This document shows, in pieces, positions 10,627 to 22,900 of a DNA stretch of 64,000 bases. The notes beneath the pieces are model-generated. The model had not been told where the DNA came from and ran no database searches. It saw only the letters and a program-made list of their open reading frames with translations. A program made the position numbers and the translations under genes. Source of the stretch: Haematococcus lacustris (lineage: Eukaryota > Chlorophyta > Chlorophyceae > Chlamydomonadales > Haematococcaceae); assembly GCA_030144725.1 (NCBI GenBank), contig JASKMD010000003.1, positions 21,005,937-21,069,936 of the forward strand, read 5' to 3'. Position 1 is the stretch's first letter. The number at the start of each line of letters is the position of its first letter.

Positions 10627-13155
10627 GGTACAGGTGAGTATGGGTTGGCTGTCAGCATTGCCATACCCGGGTCCTGATGGTACCCCTGCTGCGCTGCTGG
10701 CTCGTAGCTGTGCTGGGGCAGACTGGCCGGCTGCCCCCCTGACTGCCCTGCCAGCACCCGGCCTAGCGCTTCAGCATCCAGGCCGCCCAACAGGCCGCCC
10801 AGCCCCTCCGGCAGCAGCCCACCCCCCTGCCCCAGCCCAGCCCCCCCCAGCCCCGAGGCAGGCAGGGGCTGAGCCATGAGCACTTCCAGGGGGGGGAGGC
10901 GGAGGGAGGCGGCGCGGCCTCAGCGGCAGCGGCGGCCAGGGCGGCAGCTCGTGCGTCCAGGGCGCGGGCCTGCGCCTCGACCAGCTGCACCTGGCTCACC
11001 AAGCGCTGGTGGGTGTCCTCCTGGTCATGCAGGTCAGCAGGCATGGAGGCAGGGGCAGGGGCAGGGGCAGGGCGGGCAGGACAGGGGTGAGCGTTGCAGG
11101 CTTGGAAGGTCGGCAGGCAGGTCGGCAGGAAGGTCAGCAGGCAGGTCGGCAGGCAGGTCAGCAGGCAGGTCGGCAGGCACTATGGCAGGGCACTGTTAGC
11201 AGTGGCTGCAGGGGTTGCGATGTCTGAGCGCTGCAAGGCAAGGGTGGGCGGGCGAGTTGGGGGTGAAGCTACTAGACTTAACCTGGGGCTGAGCTCCTGG
11301 CTGCCGTCTGGCCCTGCCCCTGCTGCAGTGCTGGCCCCTGCTGCCTGTCCTCAGCGGTGAGCTCAGGGTGTCACGCGGCCGCAGCCCTCAGCCATCCAGT
11401 GCTGGGCCCACAGCCGACCTGAACCCTGGACCTGAACCCTGGACCTGAACCTGGACCCTGACCCTGAAGCCCGCGCCCTGGACCAGGCCGATGCCTTGGG
11501 CCCATGCACCTGGCACAGGCCTTGGCTGACTGACCCTGATCCTGACGCCCTGCCTGTGACCTGGCACCCTGACCTTGAAGCTGACACGGGCCTTGGAGCA
11601 AGGGGCACCCTCAGGGTGCACTCCCTCCCTGGCCCCTCCCTCCCTGGTCCCTGTAGCCGTCACCTGAGCGTCTGGAGCCTGGTCCCTTCTCCTTCACACT
11701 GACGCTGACCACTGCATCCCCTGCTGCCTGCTGCTGCTGCTGCCTGCTGCTGCTGCCTGCTTGGCCCTCACCTGCTCCTGGATTCAGGCACTCTGTCACC
11801 CCAACTTGCTGATGAGACACTACATCAACGCCTGCTGCCCCGCACCTGAAATAGCTGCCTGATCACTCCCTGCTGCCATCCAGAGGCAGCCAGCTTGCGG
11901 CCGCCGCTGCCCTGCCGCCCCCACGCTGGGCCTGTACCCCCACCTCTGCAACCCACCCCTGCTGCAGCCGCTGCCTTGCCGCCACCCACCCCTGATGCCC
12001 ACCCCCTGGTGGCCCAACCCCCTGCTGCCCCACCTGGGGCATACCTGCTTCTTGGCCTGAACCCGCAGCTCCTCTGCCAGCCGCTGGCGCCCCTGCAGCT
12101 CGCTGTGCAAGGCGGCCAGCAGGCCAGCCAGAGCCTCCCGCGCTGCCTTCACCTCCCCGGCCTCCCCCTCATGTTGTAACCGCTGCACAGCACAGGCAAC
12201 CGTTGACCCGTCAGGCACCTTGCGGGCAATGCTGACCTGCCAGACCCTGCCACTGGGTCACTGGCTCAACTCCTGCTGAGCTCGTGCTTGCATTGTCGCA
12301 TATGTACAGATGGGATGTGGGGCGTGGGCTCCCGCTAGCCCACACACTGGCGGCCTCTCAGCATGCTGCTTCCCTGGCGACATGCGCTCATGTGGGCTGT
12401 GGGCTGCGCTGCTGTCTTCAGCAGAGGAGAACTCACAGGTTTCAGTTGCATGGCCTTTGCTGTGTGGTGCGCCACTTTTTCTGAAGCTGCGACGACCTCG
12501 TCAAGCAGGTCACCCAGGGGGGCCACCATCTGCAGCACGCACCAGAGCAGCCGTGATGGCCATCCCTGGTACCCCTGGTCAACTCTGACCCCAGCTGTTA
12601 TCCCAGCTGTGCCTAGCTTTAGCTAGGAAGCTGCTACCATGTATCTGAGCAGCAGGTCCCCACCTGCAGTTTGCGATGCGACCCATCCGTGCTGGTGTTG
12701 TTACTGACATTGCTGGCTGGTAGTGACTCGCTGCGAGGAGGGGCTGCTTCTCTAAAGTCGCGCATGGCGTTGATGAGACTGGAGCCAAAAACACGCCGCT
12801 CCTCCCAGATGTTGATCAAACGGCTGACAGACGCGCACGTCTTAGCATCGGACGATCTCATGATGCCCGCGACGGCCCGCACGATGACCTTGGCAAACTC
12901 GTCGACCCACTCCCTGCCTCGCTTCTTACTCTCCTGAAGGATGTGGTTTGCTAGGTACAAGAACACAAGCTTTCTATCCGCTGTTGGGAGCCGCACTAGC
13001 TCTGACTCCCACATTGCGACAACCTTCTGAGCCTCGCGCTTATAAAAGAGACACCAGTTGGCAGTGCCCTCAATGCTTTGCTGGGTGGAGTTTAGCAATT
13101 TCAGTTTTGCCTGGAGCTGGTCTCTGTTTAACAGGTTTCCCTTGGTGTCGCCCAT
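9233..13155 (-). CDS. CTD-interacting-domain (CID) protein, RPRD1/Rtt103-like
   Basis: Proteins of this family bind the phosphorylated C-terminal domain of RNA polymerase II in the nucleus and act in 3'-end processing and termination. Exons are 13155-12664, 12529-12437, 12236-12045, 11020-10251 and 9622-9233; all join in phase 0 at GT-AG sites. Exon 1 (164 codons) is a complete CID helical domain: LNSTQQSIEG, ANWCLFYKREA, LVFLYLANHILQESKKRG, FAKVI and VSRLINIWEERRVF. Exons 2-4 form a long coiled coil, as in RPRD1 proteins. Exon 4 then becomes Gln-rich (several CAG runs), and the C-terminus ends in an acidic DDDDYDPDNPI tail. Total about 645 residues. In exon 4 the coiled-coil and Gln-rich halves are one base out of frame across a run of nine G at 10889-10897. 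One extra G would repair it, so an assembly error is likely. An in-frame ATG at 13224 could add 23 residues. Confidence 0.85.
9716..9790 (+). repeat. (CAC)n/(AAC)n microsatellite
   Basis: A CAC triplet run followed by an AAC run and a short CAC run, inside the last intron of the CID gene. Confidence 0.85.
10445..10630 (-). repeat. Polyglutamine-coding CAG tracts
   Basis: Interrupted CTG runs on + (CAG on minus) in exon 4 of the CID gene. The longest encodes eleven consecutive Gln. The region is a low-complexity transcription-factor-like tail, not a domain. Confidence 0.8.
11044..11180 (+). repeat. GGCAGGCAGGTC minisatellite
   Basis: GGGGCA repeats followed by about seven copies of a 12-bp GGCAGGCAGGTC/AGCAGGCAGGTC unit, in the intron between exons 3 and 4 of the CID gene. 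Confidence 0.8.
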
Positions 13156-13907
13156 GTTGGGAGCGAGCGCAATGCGCACACCACTGGAACAGGGACCGCG
13201 CTTGCATGATGTGCGGCCTTGCATGTGACATCACGATTTTTTCATGTATTTGTTGCTGCTTGGACGCTACACGCCGCACGATCGCTCTCTTTGACCACTT
13301 CCAGAGAATGCAGCCCAGCTTAGCTTCCGCCGCTGCAGTAAGCCGCAAGACAACATTCAGACACCTGATCCTCAGCTACCCAACTCCCCAACAGCTGGTC
13401 ACTTGCACTGCCCTAGTGGCATGAAAGCAACAGCAAGGAGGGCTGAGGCTGCAGCGCTGGAGCTGCGAGCGAGCTGCTCAACCCCTCCTATCGCCCCCCC
13501 CCCCCCCCCCCGTGACAGCAGCTGCCAGCTGGTGCCAGTGCAGCCCTGCCCATGACTAGAACGCTGGAACCCGACCCCATGCGTTGGGAGCTGGTAAGTA
13601 AACACGATGTGGTAAGGCTGAGCAGGTATATCGAACCAACATTCTTTAATGTTTGGTCTAGATCATGTGCCGTGCAGTGTCATGCCTTGCTGCAAATGTT
13701 CAGCCTGCCGCTCGTGGACCTGCTGTGCTCTTCTCCTTCCCTACGTCCACACCTGCCCTTGCAATCTCCCAACTTCACCTCTTTGTCTTTCCCTCTCTGC
13801 CTATACTTTACGTCCGATGTCGATAAAGGCAATGCCTAGTGCCAACAAAGTGCCGGCGTCACGAAGCAACGCTTGTGGATCAGCAGCTGGTGCATCTGCT
13901 TGCGCCG
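13156..13907. other. CID gene promoter and IFT121 3' flank
   Basis: About 750 bases separate the CID start from the IFT121 stop. The stretch includes a run of 17 C (13495-13511). No gene is supported and no TGTAA word was found close to the IFT121 stop. Confidence 0.45.
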
Positions 13908-16900
13908 CTACATCAGGTCTGCGGTGTTGAACTGCTGCCTGGCGCGGCTGTCAGGGCTGGCCAGCGGCGGACCCGGTCCGGGATTCGTCCGAGACTTGTC
14001 GCCGGGGGGCGGCAACGCGGCATGGCATAGAGGGCAAGACACTAGCCCGCGGCTTTCCGTCAGAATCATAGGGTGCTTGCACGCCTTGCATCGCAGCACT
14101 GGGGCGTCCCTCACGATCTTGCCTGACGCCACGCATACCTGCTCCCTCTGGCCCATAAGGTCATCCAGCATGGCGTCCATCGTCTGGTTCCCTGTGATGC
14201 TTTTTACCCTGCGAGTAGATCAACATTTCAGGAAGCCCACCATGTTTGAGATGTATGGGTTCGAGGGCGGGCGTGACGCACAAGCTGGCGGGAGTGCGCG
14301 CACCTTGCAGCAGGCCCGCTCCTCTCGCGCGTCTCCTTCAGCGCTCGCGGGTCTACTGGTGCGTTTTTGAGGAAGATGGACATAGCGAGGTTGCCGTACT
14401 CGTCGCGCCGGCTCGCTTGGATCGTCGGCATGCTTTCTAGCTTGATGAATGCCTGTGTGGGGCAGCCGCAACCCACACTGATGGTTCATCGGACGAGTTG
14501 TCTCGTAGGCAAGCCCGTTGGCTCGTAGGCAAGCCCGCCCATCTTCTCGCACAACAGGCGCACCTTGGAACACTGGCCGTAGAACTTGTTATAAAACGCG
14601 GCGAGCGCCAAGAACGAGTAGATCTCTAGCGGCTCCAGCACGTCTTCGTAGTCACGCAGGTGCAGGGCGGTGCGCATCGCCAAGTCCACGTTGCCGCCGT
14701 ACAGCTGGCGATGCGCCAGGAGCCAGAAGTGGTATGCCTCCGCGCCGCGCCATGCGGAGTCCAGCCCGCCGCCGGGCCCCGACATAGAGGCCGCTTCCAG
14801 AGTCATCAAGCCTGCACTCGCGCCACGGACACTAATACTCCCACCCTCACTCCTACTAGCGCTGTAAGCACTGACCCTGCCAGGCACCCCTTGCCCCTGA
14901 CACCGCCGCTGCCACGAGACCCACTGCCATTGCCCATGCCCAGCTTTCCACACATGGCACAACACTCATGCTACGCTGAGTGCTTGTGCAGCTTGTCCAG
15001 CTCATGCTACGCTGTGCCTCTCACTCAGGGCTCATGCGCAGGCTTCCAGCTGGCCATTGTGCAAACTCCCTTCCCCACAGCCACTCCACACGGCCCTGGC
15101 AGCAACCCACCCCCAACATATAGCATAGTTATTGTTTTGCACTGTTCTCCTTCCCTCCCTCCCCTTCCCTCCCCTTCTCTTTCCCGTCCCCTTTCCCCCG
15201 TCCTTCATCTTTCTTCCCCAACCTGGCCCAGACCCAATGGCAGCACCCCATGCCCTGCCGTACTCACTGGCCAAGGTCTGGGCAGCAGTGGTCTGCATGG
15301 TGCCAGCGGGTGCGCGTGTGGCGTCTGTCCCCTGTGGCCCAGCAGATTGCATCTCCAGCGTCTTGCGCTTGAACTTGTCCATCTCCAGGGCAGCCAGCAC
15401 GTACAGCTTCTTCACCCGCAAGGGGTGCACCTGAGCAACAGGGGGCAGGCCAGGGGTGCATAGGGGCAGAGGAGGGCCGGCAGGCCGGCAGGCAGGCTGG
15501 CAGGCAGGCACCAGTTTATGGCCGCACACCTGCTCACCAGCAGCCATGGTGCCCACCCTGGCCGGTACCCCCAGGACCCCGCAGCCCCCTTCCCCTGACC
15601 TGCTCCTTCCATGCCCCCCTCCCCCTCAGCCTCCTTCCTCATGAACGCCGTGCAAGCCACAGCCGCAGGTTCCCTCAGAGCCCCTGAGACCCCCTCAGCT
15701 GCCCTGCCTGCCTAGCCCCAGCCCCTGCACCCCAGCACCCTGGGCCCTGCCTTCTCCTGCCTGGGGCCGGGGGGCAAGCAGGCAGGCAGGAGGGTGGCTG
15801 GGCCCTGCACCCCCGCCTGGTCCCATGACCTGCACCCGCATCCTGGCCTGCCCCTGTCCTGTCTATAGGCCAGCGCACCTTCTTCTCTGCGTTCTGCTTG
15901 GCCAGGTCTACCAGCAGCTTGGCCGCCTCCATGTGGTGATTGGCCTTGCGGTACAGCTCTATGGCGTCAAGGTTGCTGCAGGGCAGGGCAGGGCAGGGCA
16001 GGCGGGCCAGCAGGAGGGAACTGACACTATATGTGTGACCACAGAGCTCCGCCCTCCCGGGTTGGGATCCCTCCCACCCCCACCCCGTAGCCAGCCGCCT
16101 TCCCCCCCTGCCCCACCCAGCCTGCTACATCTCCACCCATCTGTAGCCCCCTGACCTGCCCATCCCACCTCTCCTTCCCATCTTTCCCTTTCCGCCCCGC
16201 CATCCCACCTTTCCTTCTCCAGCAGGTGGTTGGCGTATTTAGCCAGCAGGCCCTCAATCTGCGGGAAGTTGTGCTGCTGGGCCAGGTTGACTGCCTGATC
16301 CCACTGGTGCAGCAGCACGCAGCAGTCTATGGCCTTCTTGGTGTCGCCAGCCTGCAAGTAACACACCCGCAACAAACACCTCCAGCACCTTCAGGGCAAT
16401 AACAGCACCCGGGCCTATGAGCCCATCAGCCCGACTCGTCTCAGCACAGCTAGCCATGGGTCAGATCGTGTCGTGTCGGGTCAGGTCGGGTCGGGTCAGG
16501 TCGGGTCGAGTCGGGTCAAGTCGGGTCGGGTCAGGTCAGGGCCATGGACAGCCTCACACTCTGCACACCTACCAGTGCTGGCGGCTGGCACTGTTGATCT
16601 CAGCCCCCTCCTCGTATCCCTCCCATGCGGCCCTGCTGCCCGTGTCCCCCCCTTCCCCTGCCTGGCTGCAACCGTGCAGCCATTGCCTGGCACTAAGCAG
16701 CCAGCTCGTCCTTAGCATGCGGCCCTCCTGCCTTGTACCCAGACCTGCCTTGACCCGAACCTGCCGTGAGACCTGCCCAGAAGCCCTTGCCCCGACCCAC
16801 CTTCAGGAATGCGGCCACGCCCTCGTTGCAGAGGCCCACACTCTGGAACTTCTCCCCCACCGTGAGCAGCAGGGGGCTGATCTCAGGCAGCGCGTCCATC

Positions 16901-19900
16901 AGCCGCCCCAGCGCCACAAAGTCCTCCAGCTCGTAGAAGCACTCCACAAGCATCTCGCTGTTCTTGGCCTGCAGGCCCAGCACAGCACAGCCACATACCC
17001 CCTATAGCCGGCCAAGTGAACGCCACGTTGTTCATGACTGTTGAGATGTACCCTGCCCTGACCTGCCCTGCCCTGCTGCCTCCCTTCTCTCGCTGGCCTT
17101 GCCCGGTCTTGCTCAAGCATTGCCCAGGCTCGCACCGCACTGCCTTGGCCCAGCCTGGCCTGCCCCTTCCTCTCCATTGCACTCACTCCACAGCCCCTTG
17201 GCCTGCCTGACCTGGGCACAGCCCTGCCTGACCTGGGTATAGAACTGCGCAGCCTTGGCCCACTTGTGGCGGTCGCTGTAGTATTGCCCGATCTTGTTCC
17301 ACGCGTTCACCAGCTGCGTGTCGTCACCCCCAGTGGCCTTCACCAACTTCTCCACCTTGAACCAGTCCCCTGCACCACATCACCCCCACTCTCACCCTCA
17401 CTGACTCACACATACTCACCCGCACTGCCACCACAAGGCCAGCCCAGGCTTTGTCCACCTGACTTCCTGACCCCACTCCCCTTCACCACCCCACTCCATG
17501 CTCGCCAAACCGCCTTCCCCTGTCCCCCTGCCACTATAACCTCTGACCCAGCCTAGCGACTCCCCCTATCCCATCTCTTCCAACATTGCAGTCTCCCTAC
17601 CCCAGCCCCCCGACCACTCCTCCCCATCCTGCCAGCCCCCCCCCTCCGCCCTCCCCCCAGCCCCCCCCCCGCCCCCCCCCCAGCCCTCCCCCCCGCCCCC
17701 CCCCCAGCCCTCCCCCCCGCCCCCCCCCCCGCCCCCCCCCCAGTCCTCCCCCCCGCCCCCCCCCCCCGCCCCCTCCCAGCCCTCCCCCAGCCACCCCCCC
17801 GCCACCTCCCCAGCCCTGCCCCGCACCTAGCCTCATGCGCATGTCCACAGCCAGGTCAGGCCGGTCCATCTTGTGGTACAGCTGCTCCGCCTCGTCAAAG
17901 CGCTTGAAGTACACCGCCACCTCCGCCCGCTGCTTGGCGTGGTTGTCCAGCTTCTGGAGGTGCTTCACGAACTGGATGCCCTGCGCCACCACGACCCCAC
18001 GCACAACAGCTGGGGCGTCCTGAGCCAACCTTGGCTGGGGCAAGGTGGTGCAACAAGGTGCAGGTACGCAGCGCAGACTCACATCCATACCCCTGACCTC
18101 ACACAATCTTTGAACCCGGCAGGTAGAGGCCAGGAGGCAGCAAGGGATGCGGGCTGGCAGGGGCTGAGGCTTGAGGGTGGGGAGGGGGCCACGATAGGGA
18201 CCAAGGGGCACAGCCTGCTGCGCACAGGCTCCCCACCCCCCTCCCCCTCCCCCTCCCCCTCCCCCTCCCCCTCCCCCTCCCCCTCCCCCTCCCCCTCCCC
18301 CTCCCCCTCCCCCTCCCCCTCCCCCTCCCCCTCCCCCTCCCCCTCCCCCTCCCCCTCCCCCTCCTCCTCCCCCTCCCCCTCCCCCACGCCCTGCTGCCTC
18401 CCAAGCCCCTTGGCCCCGTGCTGCACAACCTCATCAACCTGACCTGACCCCCAGCCACTCCGCCCCCCCAGCCCCGCCCCTGCATTGCCCCCCGCCTGCC
18501 CCCCTCCCCCCAGCCACCTGGTAGTCGGCACACCGCACAAACGCCTTGTCCGCCATGGCGAAGTCCAGCCCCTCCAGCGCATGCTCCGCCAGGATGCGCC
18601 ACAGCCGGGGGTGGCTGTTGCTGTCCACGAAGCTGTAGGCGTCCTCCATGCTGGTGTTCTTCAGCAGCTCCCGCGTGTCCCTCAAGCTGCGGGTCTCGTA
18701 CATCACCATGAACTCCATGTCGGGCTGGTCGGGCTGCTGCAGGATGTCGTCCATGAACACGCCGCTGATCTCCAGGTCGTGGAAGCTGCACAGGTAGGCG
18801 CTGCTGGTCAGCGGCTCCTCCGGGTCAAGGCCCCTGGGGGGGCAGGAGGCAGGGGGCAGGGGGCGAATGGCTCAGGGTAGGAGGGTGGCAGGGGGTAGGG
18901 GGCGGATGGCTTAGGGTAGGAGGGTGGCAGGGGGTAGGGGGCAGGGGGCGGATGGCTTAGGGGGCGGATGGCTTAGGGTAGGAGGGTGGCGGGGGGCAGG
19001 GGTGGGGGTGGGCGGCAAGGAGGGGGTGGCAGTGGGGGGGGCAGCAGTGAGAAGGCACGGAGATTGGCGGATGGTTTGGGAGGAGAAGGGTGGAAGGGCA
19101 GGGGGTGGATAGGGCAGGGGGGGGATAGGGCAGGGGGTGGATAGGCGGTGTGGAGGGAGCCAGGGGGGAGGGTGGCAGGGAGGGAGCAAGGGGGTTGAAC
19201 GGGGGAGACATTGTAGGGAGGAACAGGGAACGGGTGTGGGGCTTTCATGGGGCGTGCAGGTGTGATGGGCAACAGGCAGGCGTGGTGGGCAGGCAGGAGT
19301 GAAGGCCTGGCAGCAGGGGGGGAGGGGGAGAGACTTCCTTGTGGCAACAGGCCAGGGGCCTTCCCGGCCCAGCTGAATGAATCAGCAGGCAGGAGACGGC
19401 AGGAGACGGCAGGAGGTCAGGAGCGGGCAGGAGACGGCCGGGCTGAATGCCAGGTCGTCAGCATGCTTGTTTGTGTCCCTGCCAACCTGAGACACAGCCA
19501 TGCACCTGGTGCCAAAGCCAGCCCCTTGACACCGCATCAGCAGCGGCGGCAGCAGCAACACAGCTGTGCCTGCGCCTGCCCCTGCCCCGCCCCGCCCTGC
19601 TGCCCCTCCAGCCACCTGAAGATGTACATGCGAGTCTTTTCCATCATGGCGAACAGCTCAGGGTTGTCGTCGGCCCACCGCATGTCCCAGGCATCCTGCA
19701 GGCAGTGGGGGGCAGGGGCAGGGGCAGTGCGGGGGCAGGCTGCTGGGGCAGGGTTCCAGGGTTTCAGGGGCAGCAGCAGGGGCAGGGACAGGGCCTCAGG
19801 GAGGAGTGGGTGATGCAGTGAAATGTACATGGGGGGCTTGGCCTGAAGGTCTTGTGAAAGATTTCTCCCTGTTTACCTCGTTCTGCCCGCCTATGTGCTG

Positions 19901-22900
19901 TGTGGCCCCCTCTCACGAAAGCAGGTCCAAGGCCCCTAAGCAGCATATCACGTCCAGCACTTATCCCCCTCCTCCTCCACCACCACCACCACCACCACCA
20001 CCACCACCACCAGACCAACTACATACTGCTGCCCTCAACCCCTGACATCTTTCTCCACTGCACCCCATCCCAAGCTATGTATATGGCTTCCATCATCACT
20101 TTCGCCATGCCTACACATGCCCGGCAGTAACTCGTTTTTGCGCATGATACGTAACAATTTGAACCAATGGCATCTTTGTCATGATCCATTGACGTTACTC
20201 AAGGGACCGTAGCGTTGAGTAGCCTGGGGTGCTAAGCACTTCAAATAACTTCAAGTAACTCCGACAATAATGTGCCCCCCAAACTTCTGTTGTCATATCA
20301 TCAGACATCCAACCACATAGCGGTAATAACCCTCGGCTGTGTCGTAAGCAAAAACGTCCAACTATGTCTGAGACGCTCTATAGGTAATGCGCATTGTGTG
20401 ACTTCAGGTTAAAGAGTAAAATAAGCCATCAGCCTTGGAGTGCTTTGTAGACAAAAGATTTTTAGCAAAATAATCATGAATATAGTGCTTAATTTGTATC
20501 AGCCAGACGATGGGCTAGGATGCTGCGTGGTAAGTGTCAGCTTGGCTGTGTTGAAAAAGGAAAAGAGATGCCCAATTGATATTTCAATACACGTCACAAC
20601 ACACCTGATCCCAGCCGCAGCCATCCACCCTGCCTCCCCCGCCCTCACCTTCCTCTCAAACGACAAGTGCTCGCCCTGGGTGCTTCCCTGGCCCTTGACT
20701 TGCAGGTCATAGAACGATAGTACGCCGTTGATGTCGATCACGCTCATCTTGGTGGTGTTGCAGTTCAAGGCCAACATATAAGGCCGGCAGCGCAGCACAT
20801 GCTGCCCCTCCACTGTCAGGTGGGGCAGGCTGTATCGCTGCACAACCCCGCTGGCCCGCCCCACCATCAACACGCTGTCACTGGCGCACATGGCAGAGAT
20901 GGAGTCTGAGGTGGACTGGGGCGGAGGTTTGTAGCCCTCGGCTGTGACCTGCGGTGGCGGAGAGCATCAGGCCAGCAGGTGCGGCAGATGGGGCAGGAGC
21001 CGTCGTCAGGCCAGTGTGGGGTGTGGTAACGGCATTCGTGGGGGCAGCAGCAGCAGCTGTGCAGGCGGTGGGAGGGGCAGCAGCAGGGGGAACGTGGGCA
21101 GTGGATGGTACCCAGCAGGCCTGGCAGCAGGCACGGTAGGGTGAGAGGAATAGCCTCAGGGAAAACGGGAGCAGCAGGGGGTACTAGTTGACCTGACCAC
21201 AACAGGTGTTGTGAAGGTGGTTAGTGTGAGAGGTGTGAGGTGACCAGGCATCAGCAGTGCACCCAGGGAGCTACAGGGAGTGACGCCCCATGTGATTGAC
21301 CTCATGGACAAGTGAATGACCGGTTAGCTTGAAAACAGCGGGATCGACCCAATGACCATGACTTTGCGAGTGCCCCAGCTGCGGCTATGCCGGTGCCAAA
21401 CGGACCTGTGCCGGGTTCGGGTCATCGATATGGAACACTTTCTCGCGCACGTCCCGGCGCTTTACGCCAGAGACGTCGGTGGACAGGATCTTGGAGAAGG
21501 AGGTGCGGAACTGCCACACGTACACGGCTTCATCGGATGCAGCCACTACATGGTAGTTGGTGATGGTTAGGAACTTTGGCTCGACCTGCGAAGCGGCGCG
21601 CGGGCGGAGAGGGACAAATGGTCGCAACCCCGCCCCTCCCGACAGACACAAGTTGTAGCAGAGCAGAGTACAGGGCAGGGCAGGGCAGGGCAGGGCAGGG
21701 CAGGGCAGGGCAGGGCAGGGCAGGGCAGGGCAGGGCAGGGCAGGGCAGGGCAGGGCAGGGCAGGGCAGGGCAGGGCAGGGCAGGGCAGGGCAGGGCAGGG
21801 CAGGGCAGGGCAGGGCAGGGCAGGGCAGGGCAGGGCAGGGCAGGGCAGGGCAGGGCATCTGTTAGGTCTGAAGCATTGGGGGGGCATTCAATAGAGGAGA
21901 CATGAGAGGGTCAGGGTGAGTGTGAGGGTGAGTGTGAGTGGAGGCTGGCCAGGGTCCCACCTCGATGTACTTGCTGTCAACAGGGGAGCCGATGGCATTG
22001 CACAGGATGAGGATGAACTCCCCTGTATTCTCACCCTGCGTCACACCAGGCAACGCCCTCACGCCCCTGCTGCCAGCAAGAAGCCGCAACCATGACTTGC
22101 CTAGCATACAGCCCACAGTGCAGCCCACAGCCGGGCAGCTGCAGCAGTGGCGTTGCAGCGGTTCTGCTGCAGTCCTATAGCAGGAGCTACAGTATGCACT
22201 ACGCCACTGCCCCTGTGATTGACTGTAGGGGTTCAAGGCTGTGAGCTGCACTGCGGCCCCTGATCTCTGCCACTGCTGAGAAGGGCCCTGCTGATGCGGT
22301 CTGCACCCCACTGCTGCAGCACAGCCTGCCAGGCGTCGGGCGGGGAGAGATGCCAGGGCCATGCCAGGTCCTGCCACACTCGACTAGGGCGGCCTTTGCT
22401 CATGCGCCCAGGCTAAGTCAGCAGCCCAGGCTATGTGGGGTGCCAGGTGCCTGAGGGATGCGGCTTGCTGGGTGGTGGCTGCCGCACATTACAGCTGCCA
22501 GGCAGCAGCTGCAGGCAGGCTGGGAATGTGTGACAGCGGCTGGCCAAGATGATGTGCAGATGGTGTGGAGAAGTTGGTGCGCAGGTGGAGTGAAGGTGGT
22601 GTGCAGGTGGTGTGGAGGCTCCCGCCATTACCTGGGTGGCCAGGTGGTGTGAAGGTGGTGTGACGGTGGTGTGAAGGTGGTGGCCAGGTGGTGTGAAGGT
22701 GGTGTGACGGTGGTGTGAAGGTGGTGTGTTTGGGATGTGCTGGGAGTGTGTCAGGGTTGGGGGTGTGAAGGTGGAGTGAAGGTGGTGTGAGGGCGGTGTG
22801 CAGCGTCCCGCCGTCACCTTGGTGGCAAGGACACAGAAATCACCAAAGGCCTGGATGGCCATCAGCTTGCGCACGTACTTGGGGTACTTGTCATTGTTCC

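Noticed and set aside
10092..10883. Separate Gln-rich gene on the minus strand
   Set aside because: It is the second half of CID exon 4, one base out of frame at the G9 run; it lacks its own good start.
18911..19347. Proline-rich minus-strand ORFs
   Set aside because: Produced by the G-rich minisatellite in the IFT121 intron.
21567..21905. 100-codon repetitive frames over the CAGGG tract
   Set aside because: Microsatellite inside an IFT121 intron.
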